A stretch of 64,000 bases of DNA from Pseudomonas thivervalensis (GTDB lineage Bacteria > Pseudomonadota > Gammaproteobacteria > Pseudomonadales > Pseudomonadaceae): contig NZ_LHVE01000006.1 of NCBI RefSeq assembly GCF_001269655.1, forward strand, positions 62,001-126,000, read 5' to 3'. Each line of letters starts with the position of its first letter. Positions within the stretch are counted from its first letter, which is position 1. Both the position numbers and the translations under genes were made by a program. The notes beneath the pieces were generated by a model. That model saw nothing but the letters and a program-made list of their open reading frames with translations. It did no database searches and was not told the origin of the DNA. Below, in pieces: positions 27,742 through 37,000 of the stretch.

Positions 27742-30700
27742 CTATTTTTTTACCCTTCTGCTCGCGCGTCTCTCTCGTTTGTCCGCTTTTCCCTGCTCAT
27801 AACCGGACTCTTTCCGTACTTTCGCCGCAGCGCCTGCGTCAGTAAGGTCCAGGACAACAACAGACGTTATGGCCCGGAGCTCTGCCGGCAACTGTCCCTC
27901 AAGTTCGGCTTTGAGAGCATCTGGTGTGTCGGGCGTGGTGCCCTCCGGCGGTGCCTGGATCTTCAGCGCGGGCCCGAACCAAAAGACAATATAGATCCCC
28001 TGCCCTTCAGTACTGGGCGCCTGTGTATAGGTTTGAAGCTGACCACTATGCCCGTACCAAAGGTGACTGTGGGCTGAACGCTTTGCCTCGAACGGTAGAG
28101 ACAAGGTCCCGTGCGTGACCACCATGTCAGCCCGAGTCCCACCTGCTGAGGCCACCTCTGGAGATACCTCGAAGTCACCATAAACCCTCAGGCGATCACG
28201 AAGTTTATCGGCTAAAATATCGCGGCAATCGTTCTCTGGCTTAGGCACACCGTCATTCCAATAAAGGTTCCAGATGTTCAGTGGCGAAGACTGGATTTCT
28301 GCAGCCACCTTGCGCAGCACCATAAGGGTCAGTGCTCGCAGATCACGGACACTGATGGGGCCTTTGCTGTCAATCACCTTGGCTAAGTCGGCCGGGGTAA
28401 TCAATGAATAATCCAGTGCCCGGGCATCGCGGCGGTAGACCTCGAGGTCATGTCTGAGCAGCAGCTCCCAAGCAGTTCCCTCCGCAGCGAGAACCAGCGA
28501 CTGAATCTCACTTTCCGCCTGCCTCTCACCGGACAGCCTAATCGACTTCATCACCTTTGCGGTATCGACCCTAATACGATCGTAGTGCCCTTCCATTGAT
28601 GGCGATCGGGCGATGAAAAACTGCATCAAGAGGGTGCTTATGCTGATCGTAGTAGAAGGCTCAGTACTGAAGCCTTTAAGCGGGTAGTCATCGACGATCA
28701 AACGGTGGATCGTATGATCATCGGCCACCTCCAATGCTCGGGTGAAGTCATCACTGAACAAGTCCGGCTCAATGCAAACGCCGAAGTATGCCCACTGAAG
28801 TCGATCCGAGATGAGGGTGGAATAGTGCCTAACCTGAGGCTGCTGTTGGCACTGCTCGACCAAGCGGTCAATGAAGGTACGAGCAACGGAGACTAGCTCA
28901 TCATGGTCAAGGTTCAGCCAGGCTAGATTTTGTGCCGCATCCAGCAATCCTCTTTCGACCATGTCTGGTTGCAGTAAAAGGGTTTTCACGGCCCACGCCT
29001 GCAAATCACCAGCTCTCGGCCTCTCTCCGAGCTTTTCAAGTAGGGTGCGCCATGATCCGTCATTCGCCTGAGAGATCTGAGCGAGCATTTCTGGCTCTGT
29101 GCGGAAGGCGCTTTCAAGCAAAGAGATGCATTGGTGCTCTAGCTTATCTCTGAGGTATGAGCTTCTCAGGTACTCGGCGGACAAGTACACCCTGGTGATT
29201 TCTGCGGTCGACAACCCAATGAGGTCACGGCCCTTGTCAATTAGCAATGATGCCTGAGCTGCGAGATGAACGCCTGCAGGAGAACATTGATCATCGACGA
29301 TCCCGTCGGCTACGACATCAGCAAGAGTCTCGCCGAAGGCTTCGTTCAACGCTTCTGTTCCGTTGCAAGCCACGAGAGGCAGGGGTGTATTTCCAGCATA
29401 AATCTCTGCCCCCCAATACATGAGCTCGCTTAATTGGTCATCGGTAATTGTTTCAGCTGCCTGGCAAGCCTTGATTGTTCGTCGTAGCTGGGCCTCCACA
29501 CTATCAGCTGCACGTGCTTGCAGGATCGAAAGCTCCTCCTCATGTGCAGTGATAGCGGCCCTGACCGTAGATACCACTTCTCGGTCTAGATGGGCCGTAA
29601 GCAAGGCTGGTAACCAGTCAGGCGTTGCCTCACCCTGCCGCAGAACCCAGGCCACCACCTGCCGCCCAACATAAGCGCCCTCTGTCTTGGCCAGCAGTTG
29701 ACTTGAGTTCAGGAGCAAGCTTACCGACGCTGCAGAGGGTGAAATGCCGAGGGCCCGTAATCCCATGCCAATCGAGCCACAACCAGCAATCTCCAAGTCG
29801 GTAACAGCGGCGATTTCAGCAACTAAATCATCTGACATACCATGCGATTCAATGTACTCCCGCGCGGCACGGCTGAAGGAGGAGTCATCACCAACAATCA
29901 AACCTGTTGCGATCAACAAGTAGGCGAACTCTTCAACAGTTGGCTCAAACTGCGTAACAACGGCATAACCGAGGTGCGAGGCAAAAGCTTGCTGTACCGA
30001 CCCCTTGCCTGCCGCAAAGCGCCAGCTTTTCGGGTCGTCAGTGATCAAGGCATGCCATGCACTCGACGCTACATGCCATGCAGCATCTCGTAGGGCGTAG
30101 GTGATAGTAACGGTGGGGGCACTGACCATTTTTGAGGCGTGGTAGAGCGTGCTGTGCACCGCCATCAACACTTTCAGCAGGCGATCCACGTCAGTCACGT
30201 TCAGTTGCTCTGAAGGGATAGCGCAAAATAGTTGGGCCATTGAGCGAAGGTTGCCGTAATCGTGTTCCGCCATTTGGCAGAGGCAATCAATTCGCGCCCA
30301 AATCTCCTCAACGGAGGGCCGAGCGCAGTGGAGCCAGGCTGAGACGGCTGCACGCCGGCACCACTCAACCGCGGCTTGACCCACTACCATGCCCCAGCAG
30401 GCATCAGATGCTGCAGCATGAGGCTTACCTACAGACAGCGCCTCCAAAAGCATATTGATGCGGTAGCCCGACGTTTCCCCGGTCAGCATCCCTATCACCT
30501 GGGTAAGCATGTCGGCAGTGATGAGGCCCACCGTTGTGATCTCTGCTGGTGCCCACTGGTGAGGCGCCCACCGGAAGAATGGGTCTCTAGAACCCACGTC
30601 CCTGAGAACCGTTAACCTCACGTCGACGGGCAACTTTGCCGTGTCGCCGTGTAGAAGCAATGAATCCGGGTCTAGTTGTGCCAGTCTCATTGCTTCATCT

Positions 30701-31761
30701 GGGTATCCGAAGCTGACCAGGTGTCCTGCGTACCACGCGTAGAGGGGACGCATTCCGTCAGCAGGTAAGCCATCTGCAGACACGATGAGCGCCAGCGCGC
30801 GTTCAGCCGGGAGCTTAGAATTGCCAGTCCCGTTAGCGACAAGCCTTGCGAGAAAGCGTCCGGCGAGGAATTCCTGAATGCTGCGGTGAAGCGGCTGGAA
30901 CACGTCCCCGGCTTTGATAAACAACGCGCTATCCAACACTGCTGTCAATGCAGTGCGGTCAAGCCTCAAGTCGTCACAAGTGACCGCGGTGTCATCTGTA
31001 AAAACGGAAAGTTTGATCCGATGCTTGCCTGACAACAGCAGTGCCAGGCCGACGCGGCCGGCAATGTCGAGCCTGGCCTCCATCGTGAGGGTGGCACGCT
31101 GGCCATCTTCCTGTTTGGTATTGTTGTGCTCAAACGCCAAGTGCTCAACGCCGGACTGATAGAGCTCGAATCGCGTCAACTCGCTGGGTGACTCTATATT
31201 GGCCTTTGTAAGGAATTTCAAACCCAGAGGCGTCATCGCGAAGGCCGTCGAACGTATCACCTCCAGCTTGGCGAGGAGTGCTGCCGGATCAGCGCAGCCG
31301 AACGCTTGAAGCACTCTGACTGCCTCTAGCTCCGTTAAAGGAAGCAATTGGGCAACTGCAGGGGCTACACCAGTTGAAGCCCCCTTATCACCGAAAGCCT
31401 GACTGAGGCGCCCGCCTTCATTCCAGCTTTCAGCCCTGCAACTTACCCGCCACCTGACGTCCGGAGTGCGCTGTAATGCCCTTGCGATGCTCTTGGCCTC
31501 GTCCACCGGAATCTCATCAAGCGCATCGATATAGATTGTCGAACCGGGTGTAAATTGCTGCTCAACCACGGCGAATGCTTGGTGGTAGGTTTCCCCTTCC
31601 AGCTGGGCCAGCTGGCTGAGCGCCACGGACTTGCCCATACCAGGGGCACCGAGGAGCACAATGAATGGCTCGCTAAGCAGGCTGCTCAGCGGCCGAGCAT
31701 CTCTAGCTTGATCAACAGCAGTGCCGGTCGTTATGAGGCGGTCAAGTGGGGCAATGGTCAT
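27742..31761 (-). CDS. NACHT NTPase with C-terminal PD-(D/E)xK-like nuclease domain
   Basis: About 1339 residues from the ATG at 31761. The frame is open to 31866, so a non-ATG upstream start overlapping the PLD gene is possible. NACHT core: Walker A LLGAPGMGKS (36-45), Walker B IYIDALDE (76-83), and a winged-helix signature FQPLHRSIQEFLAGRFLA. A central ~800 residues of helical repeats follow. Near the C-terminus ENDCRDILADKL, TRADMVVTHG, PFEAKRSAHS and GQLQTYT form a D...ExK...Q nuclease pattern. Bacterial NACHT proteins usually carry the effector at the N-terminus, so this order is unusual. The extreme C-terminus is Lys/Arg-rich. It pairs with the PLD gene directly upstream. Confidence 0.78.
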   Translation of the reverse strand: MTIAPLDRLITTGTAVDQARDARPLSSLLSEPFIVLLGAPGMGKSVALSQLAQLEGETYHQAFAVVEQQFTPGSTIYIDALDEIPVDEAKSIARALQRTPDVRWRVSCRAESWNEGGRLSQAFGDKGASTGVAPAVAQLLPLTELEAVRVLQAFGCADPAALLAKLEVIRSTAFAMTPLGLKFLTKANIESPSELTRFELYQSGVEHLAFEHNNTKQEDGQRATLTMEARLDIAGRVGLALLLSGKHRIKLSVFTDDTAVTCDDLRLDRTALTAVLDSALFIKAGDVFQPLHRSIQEFLAGRFLARLVANGTGNSKLPAERALALIVSADGLPADGMRPLYAWYAGHLVSFGYPDEAMRLAQLDPDSLLLHGDTAKLPVDVRLTVLRDVGSRDPFFRWAPHQWAPAEITTVGLITADMLTQVIGMLTGETSGYRINMLLEALSVGKPHAAASDACWGMVVGQAAVEWCRRAAVSAWLHCARPSVEEIWARIDCLCQMAEHDYGNLRSMAQLFCAIPSEQLNVTDVDRLLKVLMAVHSTLYHASKMVSAPTVTITYALRDAAWHVASSAWHALITDDPKSWRFAAGKGSVQQAFASHLGYAVVTQFEPTVEEFAYLLIATGLIVGDDSSFSRAAREYIESHGMSDDLVAEIAAVTDLEIAGCGSIGMGLRALGISPSAASVSLLLNSSQLLAKTEGAYVGRQVVAWVLRQGEATPDWLPALLTAHLDREVVSTVRAAITAHEEELSILQARAADSVEAQLRRTIKACQAAETITDDQLSELMYWGAEIYAGNTPLPLVACNGTEALNEAFGETLADVVADGIVDDQCSPAGVHLAAQASLLIDKGRDLIGLSTAEITRVYLSAEYLRSSYLRDKLEHQCISLLESAFRTEPEMLAQISQANDGSWRTLLEKLGERPRAGDLQAWAVKTLLLQPDMVERGLLDAAQNLAWLNLDHDELVSVARTFIDRLVEQCQQQPQVRHYSTLISDRLQWAYFGVCIEPDLFSDDFTRALEVADDHTIHRLIVDDYPLKGFSTEPSTTISISTLLMQFFIARSPSMEGHYDRIRVDTAKVMKSIRLSGERQAESEIQSLVLAAEGTAWELLLRHDLEVYRRDARALDYSLITPADLAKVIDSKGPISVRDLRALTLMVLRKVAAEIQSSPLNIWNLYWNDGVPKPENDCRDILADKLRDRLRVYGDFEVSPEVASAGGTRADMVVTHGTLSLPFEAKRSAHSHLWYGHSGQLQTYTQAPSTEGQGIYIVFWFGPALKIQAPPEGTTPDTPDALKAELEGQLPAELRAITSVVVLDLTDAGAAAKVRKESGYEQGKADKRERRASRRVKK

Positions 31762-31831
31762 GTGGGGACGGGCCAGGCTCAATCGAACCCGGCATGATAC
31801 AAGATGCTGGGTCTGGTTCGGGTAAATGGAG

Positions 31832-32872
31832 TCATTGGGCGGTGTGCCGTGCCAGGATCCGTGCAATCTCGCTCAGGTGAATTCTGCGCGCACCCTCCTC
31901 GAGTATTTCAGCCTCTTCCCAAATATCGCTGATGCTGGGCCCCAGTTCGAGCGCGAGCGCCTCACGCTGAGCCCGCTTCAGGCTATGTCCCATTAAGGTT
32001 GATGTTGGCCTGGCCAGGTCGACCCACCCTTCACCACCCTCCTCACCGTACTCAAATGGAATTCGCAGGGCGGTCATCCTACACACTCCATCAACCACCA
32101 GCTCCCCGTCACTCTCAAGGAAAAGGCATAGGTACTCGTACTTCCCCGTAGTGTCGAGAGCATTGGGCCAGGATTCGAAATTCCAGTGCTTGCTGGGTCT
32201 ACGGCCTTTCTCGCCCCCCTGCTCTGCGACAACCTGCTGGTGGTAACGATCACCGGCCTCATCGGCCTCTTTGCAGGGGCGAGAGTTGTAAATCAGTGCA
32301 TAGGCATCGCGCACCTCGAGTTCGTGCGGCAGATATTTGGCAAACGTGAATGGCCCCTTAGGCGAGTAGTCAGGTCTTGCGTTCCGATTGCGGTTATAGG
32401 CAACGATGGCAGCTTTGAGGTCATCGTCGGTGATGACCCGAGTCTCAGCTGATGTCCAGAGCTGCTCGAACCATTGTTGAGCAGCACGCACTTCATCAGT
32501 CATGGTTGTGTGGATCCCCGCCTCAAGCCAGTGAGCGAGCTCCTGCCCTTCCAAACCAAGGCCATTTCGGCTGAGATTGGCACTGCCTAAAACCAGGTTC
32601 GCTTCACCTACGATCACCTTGGCGTGCAGGCGGTCGCACTGTTGAATCTCGATCTGAGGATTCTTCTTCGCCTTTTTTATCAGGCCTTTGATCATCCAAG
32701 GGTTCGTACCCCCGCTGCGCAAGTTAACGATCATCCGGATGGGCTTGGAGATCTCAGGGTGGATGTGTACATCGGCGCCCTCCCCCCAGAATGCTACCGC
32801 GACGTCCAAGCGCGGCTCTTCGGCGACTATTGTGGCTACTACCGACTGGTACTGATCAGGGCGAACGAACAA
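31832..32872 (-). CDS. Phospholipase D-family (PLD-like) protein
   Basis: 346 residues from TTG 32872, which has AGGAG nine bases upstream. The N-terminal ~130 residues form one PLD-like half: RLHAKVIVGEANLVLGSANL gives the HxK motif and the GSxN segment that normally follows it. Only one HKD-type motif is seen, so the active form would be a dimer, as in single-motif PLD nucleases. The C-terminal ~200 residues are unassigned. It precedes the NACHT gene on the same strand with no more than 70 bp between them and possibly overlap, so they likely form one system. Nuclease rather than lipase activity is inference. Confidence 0.72.
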   Translation of the reverse strand: MFVRPDQYQSVVATIVAEEPRLDVAVAFWGEGADVHIHPEISKPIRMIVNLRSGGTNPWMIKGLIKKAKKNPQIEIQQCDRLHAKVIVGEANLVLGSANLSRNGLGLEGQELAHWLEAGIHTTMTDEVRAAQQWFEQLWTSAETRVITDDDLKAAIVAYNRNRNARPDYSPKGPFTFAKYLPHELEVRDAYALIYNSRPCKEADEAGDRYHQQVVAEQGGEKGRRPSKHWNFESWPNALDTTGKYEYLCLFLESDGELVVDGVCRMTALRIPFEYGEEGGEGWVDLARPTSTLMGHSLKRAQREALALELGPSISDIWEEAEILEEGARRIHLSEIARILARHTAQ

Positions 32873-32966
32873 TTGAAGGCACTCCTGTGAATTGTGATGG
32901 TAAATGCCGGTGTGACGGTGAGCACATCGCTTGGTAAATTTCGATCGTCCGCATATTCCGCGCTAC

Positions 32967-32986
32967 TGGGGGCAAAAATGGGGGCA
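32967..32986 (+). repeat. Tandem TGGGGGCA motifs at the island right end
   Basis: TGGGGGCA at 32967-32974 and again at 32979-32986, 12 bp apart, about 50 bp inside the right boundary repeat. The same GGGGGCA begins the core repeat copies A and C. Such tandem motifs next to a boundary resemble recombinase arm sites. That function is inference. Confidence 0.5.
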
Positions 32987-33034
32987 TATTTTTGTTTTCC
33001 CGACCTGAAAATACTGCGCTAGAGCCTAGTCAAA

Positions 33035-33187
33035 ATGTTCTTCGGCGATCCTGAGAGTCTGTAGGCGTCTTCGGGCGGGGGGGCAACCTGATCATTTCTG
33101 ACTTGTGATAGACCATGGAAATCCATCCACTTCCAGTGGATTGCTACGTTGGGAGCATATCTGAGGGCATGCTTTGGATGGTTTGAA
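33035..33187 (+). repeat. Right boundary repeat (copy B): displaced LysR-type 3' end
   Basis: Begins with codons for MFFGDPESL and a TAG, as at the end of the intact LysR gene, then continues with 123 bp matching the region after that gene. It aligns gap-free to 7386-7538 at 125 of 153 positions. No LysR sequence precedes the ATG here, so this is an orphaned gene tail. Confidence 0.85.
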
Positions 33188-33189
33188 TC

Positions 33190-33423
33190 CCCTGATTGGC
33201 CTCAGTTCTTCTACGAGGGCTGGGGTGAGCGATGGCAATGGGGCACGCTGGTTTCCACGACTGCCTTGACCGGTCGCCCGCTGATCGTGTTCGAGTACCT
33301 CTATGCCTTAAGGGCACGCCCGGCCAAGTCGGCTTGTGTCATGTCCGGCGCCAAGCGCTCTGTGCGCAAGCGATCGCAGAGGCGCTTGACGACCTCGCTC
33401 GGCTTGCTGAAGCTTAAATCCAA
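33190..33423 (-). pseudogene. Remnant of an XRE-family regulator
   Basis: Reading from 33423, the frame gives KPSEVVKRLCDRLRTERLA and DMTQADLAGRA, a typical first half of an XRE helix-turn-helix domain, and then a TAG at 33301-33303. Past the stop, shifted frames keep a few HTH-like residues before the sequence runs into copy B of the boundary repeat. It is broken by stop, frameshift and probably truncation. The stretch 33424-33560 holds no gene. Confidence 0.55.
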
Positions 33424-33560
33424 CGTAGTGTGTATCTAGCCCATTTTGTGCCAGTTAATTCACAAAATTATAGAATTAAATAGCGCCCTATCAAGCGACT
33501 TAATTCCCTGAATCAGGGCCTTATCGCTTTCTGATTTGAGTCAGCACTCGATCAGGCAAA

Positions 33561-34271
33561 TCACCCGAGCTTGCGATCAAGGTCGATGAAACTATCCGCC
33601 TGCCAATCCCAATCCTGGCCGTCGGCGGCATCGGGGGCCGGTGCCCCACCATATTCCATGGGGCGGTCGACATAGGCCGTCATCAGGCCACAATCCCTGG
33701 CGGCTGCAAGATCGCTGTGGTGACAGGCCACCAGGCAAAGTTCATTGGGTTTCAAATCCAGCGCCTTTGCCGTGGACAGGTACGCGGCAGGATCCGGTTT
33801 ATAGGTTTGTGCGAATTCCGCCCCCAGCAGCGCGTCCCACTGCAAACCGTTGTACCGGTTCATGGCGATCATCAAGGCCACATTGGCATTGGACAAGGTC
33901 ACCACCGCAAAGCGTCGGCGCAACAGGGCCAGCCCCTCGGCCACGTCAGGCCACGGGTCCAGGCGACGCCAGGCATGGGCAAGCGTGTGCAAGACCTCGG
34001 GAGCAACCTGGTCGACGTCCAGGCCGTAAGTCCTCAACAACTGGACCAGCGTCTCGTGGTGCAATGTATCCAGGACAACGAAGCCTCCATGCCCCTTGAT
34101 GCACTCGCGCAGCGCTGGCGCATACAACCGGCGCCATTGCATTGCAAACTCTGCTGGGCTGACCGCGGGCAGGTAGGTCGACACGAATGTACTCGCCTCA
34201 CGTGCGATGCCTGAATGCCAGTCAACCACGGTACCGAACACATCAAATGCCAACGCTCGTGGAAGCGTCAT
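33561..34271 (-). CDS. HAD-family haloacid dehalogenase, type II-like
   Basis: 236 residues. HAD motif I is FDVFGTVVDW with the nucleophile Asp, motif II is VTLSNAN (Ser/Asn), and the Lys of motif III lies in AQTYKPDPAAY. A cap insertion sits after motif I. This fits L-2-haloacid dehalogenase type II, which hydrolyses short 2-haloacids. Many members act on other phosphates or acids, so the substrate is open. It lies 122 bp downstream of the APC permease gene on the same strand and may belong to that catabolic group. Confidence 0.85.
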   Translation of the reverse strand: MTLPRALAFDVFGTVVDWHSGIAREASTFVSTYLPAVSPAEFAMQWRRLYAPALRECIKGHGGFVVLDTLHHETLVQLLRTYGLDVDQVAPEVLHTLAHAWRRLDPWPDVAEGLALLRRRFAVVTLSNANVALMIAMNRYNGLQWDALLGAEFAQTYKPDPAAYLSTAKALDLKPNELCLVACHHSDLAAARDCGLMTAYVDRPMEYGGAPAPDAADGQDWDWQADSFIDLDRKLG

Positions 34272-34392
34272 TACAAGACTCCTCTGTTATTAACGGTCCA
34301 GCCTGGTACAGCGGTCGCTGAGGCACTGGAGCGCGGGAACTCAATGAGCTTAGCCTTATCCTTTTCAAGCGCCATCGATACGGCGCAGGCGC

Positions 34393-35841
34393 CTAGAGCT
34401 TATGACTCCCCAACACCCGATACCGCTGCGGCTCCACCTTGCGCAGTCGCGCCGCCAGGAACACACCCACCAGCAACGCCGCCGGAATGATCGCGCAGAG
34501 GCCATACGACAAAGCCTTGCTCGCACCCGTCAGCACATCGAAATGCACCACCGCGATAAACAGGACCGCCAACAACGCCACGCACGAAAAACCAGGAAAA
34601 ATCCGCCCACGCCAGATCCCCAGCTTGAGTTCGGGGTGGCGTTGGGCAAAGACCCAGACCGCGGCGGAAGTCAGCGCCATCAGCAAAATCACGCAGAGCG
34701 TCGCCAGGTTGGACAGCCAGGCGAACAGTTGCAGGATCGGATCGGCATCCATGGCGGCGAAAATCAGCACTACCACGGCGGAGATCAGGCTCTGCAACGC
34801 CGATCCCATGTGCGGGCTCTGGTGGACGCGGTGGGTGGTGCCCAACCGGCTGGGCAGCAAACCGTCACGTCCAATGGCATAGAAATAACGCGCCGCGGCA
34901 TTATGAAAGGCCAACAGCCCGGCATAGATACTGACCATGAACAGCACGCGGATGACCTGGGTCAGGTGCGGGCCGACAAAGTGGTCGGACATGCCATAGA
35001 TAAACGTCGTCGGGTCCTGCAAGGCCTGGAGCGTGGAGACGATTTTGTCCGCCCCAACGCCGATGACCATCGACCAGACCGACAGCGCGTAGAAACCACC
35101 GATCAGCAAGACCGAACAGTAGGTGGCAATCGGGATGGTACGTTGTGGGTTCTTGGCTTCTTCGCCGTAGATGGTGGTGGCCTCGAAGCCGATGAACGCC
35201 GCAAAGCAGAACAGTAAGCCGATGGACGGCGTGCCGCTGAACACGTGACGGCGATCGAACGCGTCGAGGTTGATGCCGCTGTCGCCACCGGTCCTTAGAA
35301 TCGCGAAATCCAGGAGCAGGATCGCCAGGTACTCGGCGATTACAATGACCGACAGCACCCGGGCGGACAGATCGATCTTGCGATAGCCGAGAATCGCGAC
35401 ACTGGCCATCGCCATCAGCGAGTACGACCACCAGGGCAATACCAGGCCGAAGACGCTTTCCATCGTGCCGCTGACCACGCCACCGAACATCCCATACAAC
35501 CCGACTTGCAGGATGTTGTAGGCAAACATTGCCAGCACGCCCGCCGCACCACCGGCCAGGCCACCCAGGCCACGGGAGGTGAAGGCATAGAATCCGCCGG
35601 CGTTGGTCACGTGCCGGGACATGGTGGTGTAGCCCACCGAAAACGCCAGTAGCACCAGCAAGGCCAGGATCAGCAACGCCGGTGTGCCGGCGCCGTTGCC
35701 CAGCATGATGCCGATGGGAAAGCCGCCGGCGATGACGCTCAAGGGGCTCGCCGCCGAAACCACGAAAAAGATGATGAAGCCGACACCCAGGGCCCCACGC
35801 TTGAGCTCCGTGGAGCTATTGACCGGGAGAGGTACACTCAT
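34393..35841 (-). CDS. APC-family amino acid/amine permease
   Basis: 482 residues with about 12 hydrophobic segments. The start GVGFIIFFVVSAASPLSVIAGG is the APC TM1 signature, and FIGFEATTIYGEEAKNPQRT the family loop. It imports an amino acid or amine across the inner membrane by proton or solute coupling. Neighbouring AraC, aminotransferase and aldehyde dehydrogenase genes suggest that its substrate is the amine processed by those enzymes. Specificity cannot be read from sequence. Confidence 0.88.
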   Translation of the reverse strand: MSVPLPVNSSTELKRGALGVGFIIFFVVSAASPLSVIAGGFPIGIMLGNGAGTPALLILALLVLLAFSVGYTTMSRHVTNAGGFYAFTSRGLGGLAGGAAGVLAMFAYNILQVGLYGMFGGVVSGTMESVFGLVLPWWSYSLMAMASVAILGYRKIDLSARVLSVIVIAEYLAILLLDFAILRTGGDSGINLDAFDRRHVFSGTPSIGLLFCFAAFIGFEATTIYGEEAKNPQRTIPIATYCSVLLIGGFYALSVWSMVIGVGADKIVSTLQALQDPTTFIYGMSDHFVGPHLTQVIRVLFMVSIYAGLLAFHNAAARYFYAIGRDGLLPSRLGTTHRVHQSPHMGSALQSLISAVVVLIFAAMDADPILQLFAWLSNLATLCVILLMALTSAAVWVFAQRHPELKLGIWRGRIFPGFSCVALLAVLFIAVVHFDVLTGASKALSYGLCAIIPAALLVGVFLAARLRKVEPQRYRVLGSHKL

Positions 35842-36031
35842 GTTTTCTTGACCTTATAGGATGAGGCAGTCGCCGTAGGATCGATGCGGTCAATCGCTGA
35901 CCATCATCAAATAGCGTTATTGTTCTTGTTGCACGCTGGACTTGATCCTATGCCTCTCCCTGAACGTCTCATTAGCCCAAATCGGTAAGTGAAGTCACGC
36001 CAGCCCGTTGCTGAATGCAACGAGCCCATGT

Positions 36032-37000
36032 TCAAGCGTGAGCGCAACGGCTGATGGCAGCGCGGGCGGTATGGGACGGCAACTCAGCGAACAGCGCCTG
36101 GTACTCGGCGGCAAAATGGCTGAGGTGAAAGAAGCCCCACTGGGCTGCGGCATCGCCAATCGAGAGATGCGACGCTGGGGTGGACATCAAGGTTCGGCGC
36201 ACGCCGTTGAGCCTTACGGAGCGCAGGTAATTGACCGGCGTGGTCTCGGTCACCGAACGGAAACTGTTTTGCACGGTACGGCGACTGACCTGGAGTCGCT
36301 GGCACAACTCGTCCACGCTGGGCACATTGTTCGATTGCGCGGTCGCCAGGCGGTGACACTTTTCGACAATGTAACTGCGCGTGGAGCTGGGAGCGCGCTG
36401 TTGCTTGTCGCAGGCGGGGTCGGTCATCAACTGCAGCAATTCGTCGAGCATGGTCTGCTCCAGTGCCGTTTCCCGGTCTTGCGCATTGTCGAGTTCCTCA
36501 CTCAAGAGCGCCTGGGAAAACGCCGCCAGCATTCGACGGCGAGCCTCGGCATAACGCTGAGTGGAAAGCCTGATCACCGGCTGACGTAGCAACTGACTGA
36601 TTTCCCTGGCCGACGCGGTTTGCGCCAACGCTTGCTCGAACAACTCACGCTCGAAGGTGATCGCCAGCAGCTCCATGCCCATCGGCATGTGGAACATGAA
36701 CTCCTCGCCGCCATGAAGAAAGAACAGGCTGCTGTCGTCCACTTCCCGCCCTTGCATACGGATCGTACCCGGGACATTGATCGGCACGGCGAAGCACATC
36801 TTGCCCCGAGGGGCCACGCCGTGCTGCACGACCCGCTGGTTGATCTGCTCGCGGAAGACGTGGCAGCGCGGCGTCGTCAACTGGATCAGTGAGCTCTCAG
36901 CCGAACCCGCGGTTAACTGGTTGTAGTCCTGGTTCCACTCCTGGACGGTGGCGGCGTGGACATGAATGTCGTGGAAGTGGCTGATATTCAGGTTTTTCAT
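36032..37000 (-). CDS. AraC-family transcriptional regulator
   Basis: 322 residues. The C-terminal ~100 residues carry the double helix-turn-helix (VDELCQRLQVSRRTVQNSFR and LSIGDAAAQWGFFHLSHFAA). The N-terminal ~200 residues form a divergent sensing domain with a cupin-like patch (DSSLFFLHGGEEFMFHMP). It is divergent from the aminotransferase-ALDH operon across 214 bp and 190 bp from the permease gene, so it probably activates both in response to their substrate. EutR-like regulators look similar. Confidence 0.88.
   Translation of the reverse strand: MKNLNISHFHDIHVHAATVQEWNQDYNQLTAGSAESSLIQLTTPRCHVFREQINQRVVQHGVAPRGKMCFAVPINVPGTIRMQGREVDDSSLFFLHGGEEFMFHMPMGMELLAITFERELFEQALAQTASAREISQLLRQPVIRLSTQRYAEARRRMLAAFSQALLSEELDNAQDRETALEQTMLDELLQLMTDPACDKQQRAPSSTRSYIVEKCHRLATAQSNNVPSVDELCQRLQVSRRTVQNSFRSVTETTPVNYLRSVRLNGVRRTLMSTPASHLSIGDAAAQWGFFHLSHFAAEYQALFAELPSHTARAAISRCAHA

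Larger units (their letters stand above)
7386..33187. mobile_element. Repeat-bounded defence island without an integrase
   Basis: Bracketed by two copies of a 153-bp sequence (7386-7538 and 33035-33187) that starts inside the LysR gene, with a third core copy at 19850-19907. The cargo is hxsDBCA, SIR2-HerA, a Hachiman-like pair, an Avs-like NTPase, a PLD + NACHT pair, and gene remnants. GC drops well below the flanks in several parts. No integrase, transposase or conjugation gene is recognisable. Insertion at the 3' end of a gene with restoration of its last codons is typical of tyrosine-recombinase elements. The lack of an enzyme suggests loss, mobilisation in trans, or homologous exchange between repeats. 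Confidence 0.7.

Noticed and set aside
33149..33439. 96-codon frame starting GAYLRACFGWFE, similar to one at 7449-7667
   Set aside because: The shared start lies inside the boundary repeat and the rest is antisense to the XRE remnant; not treated as a gene.
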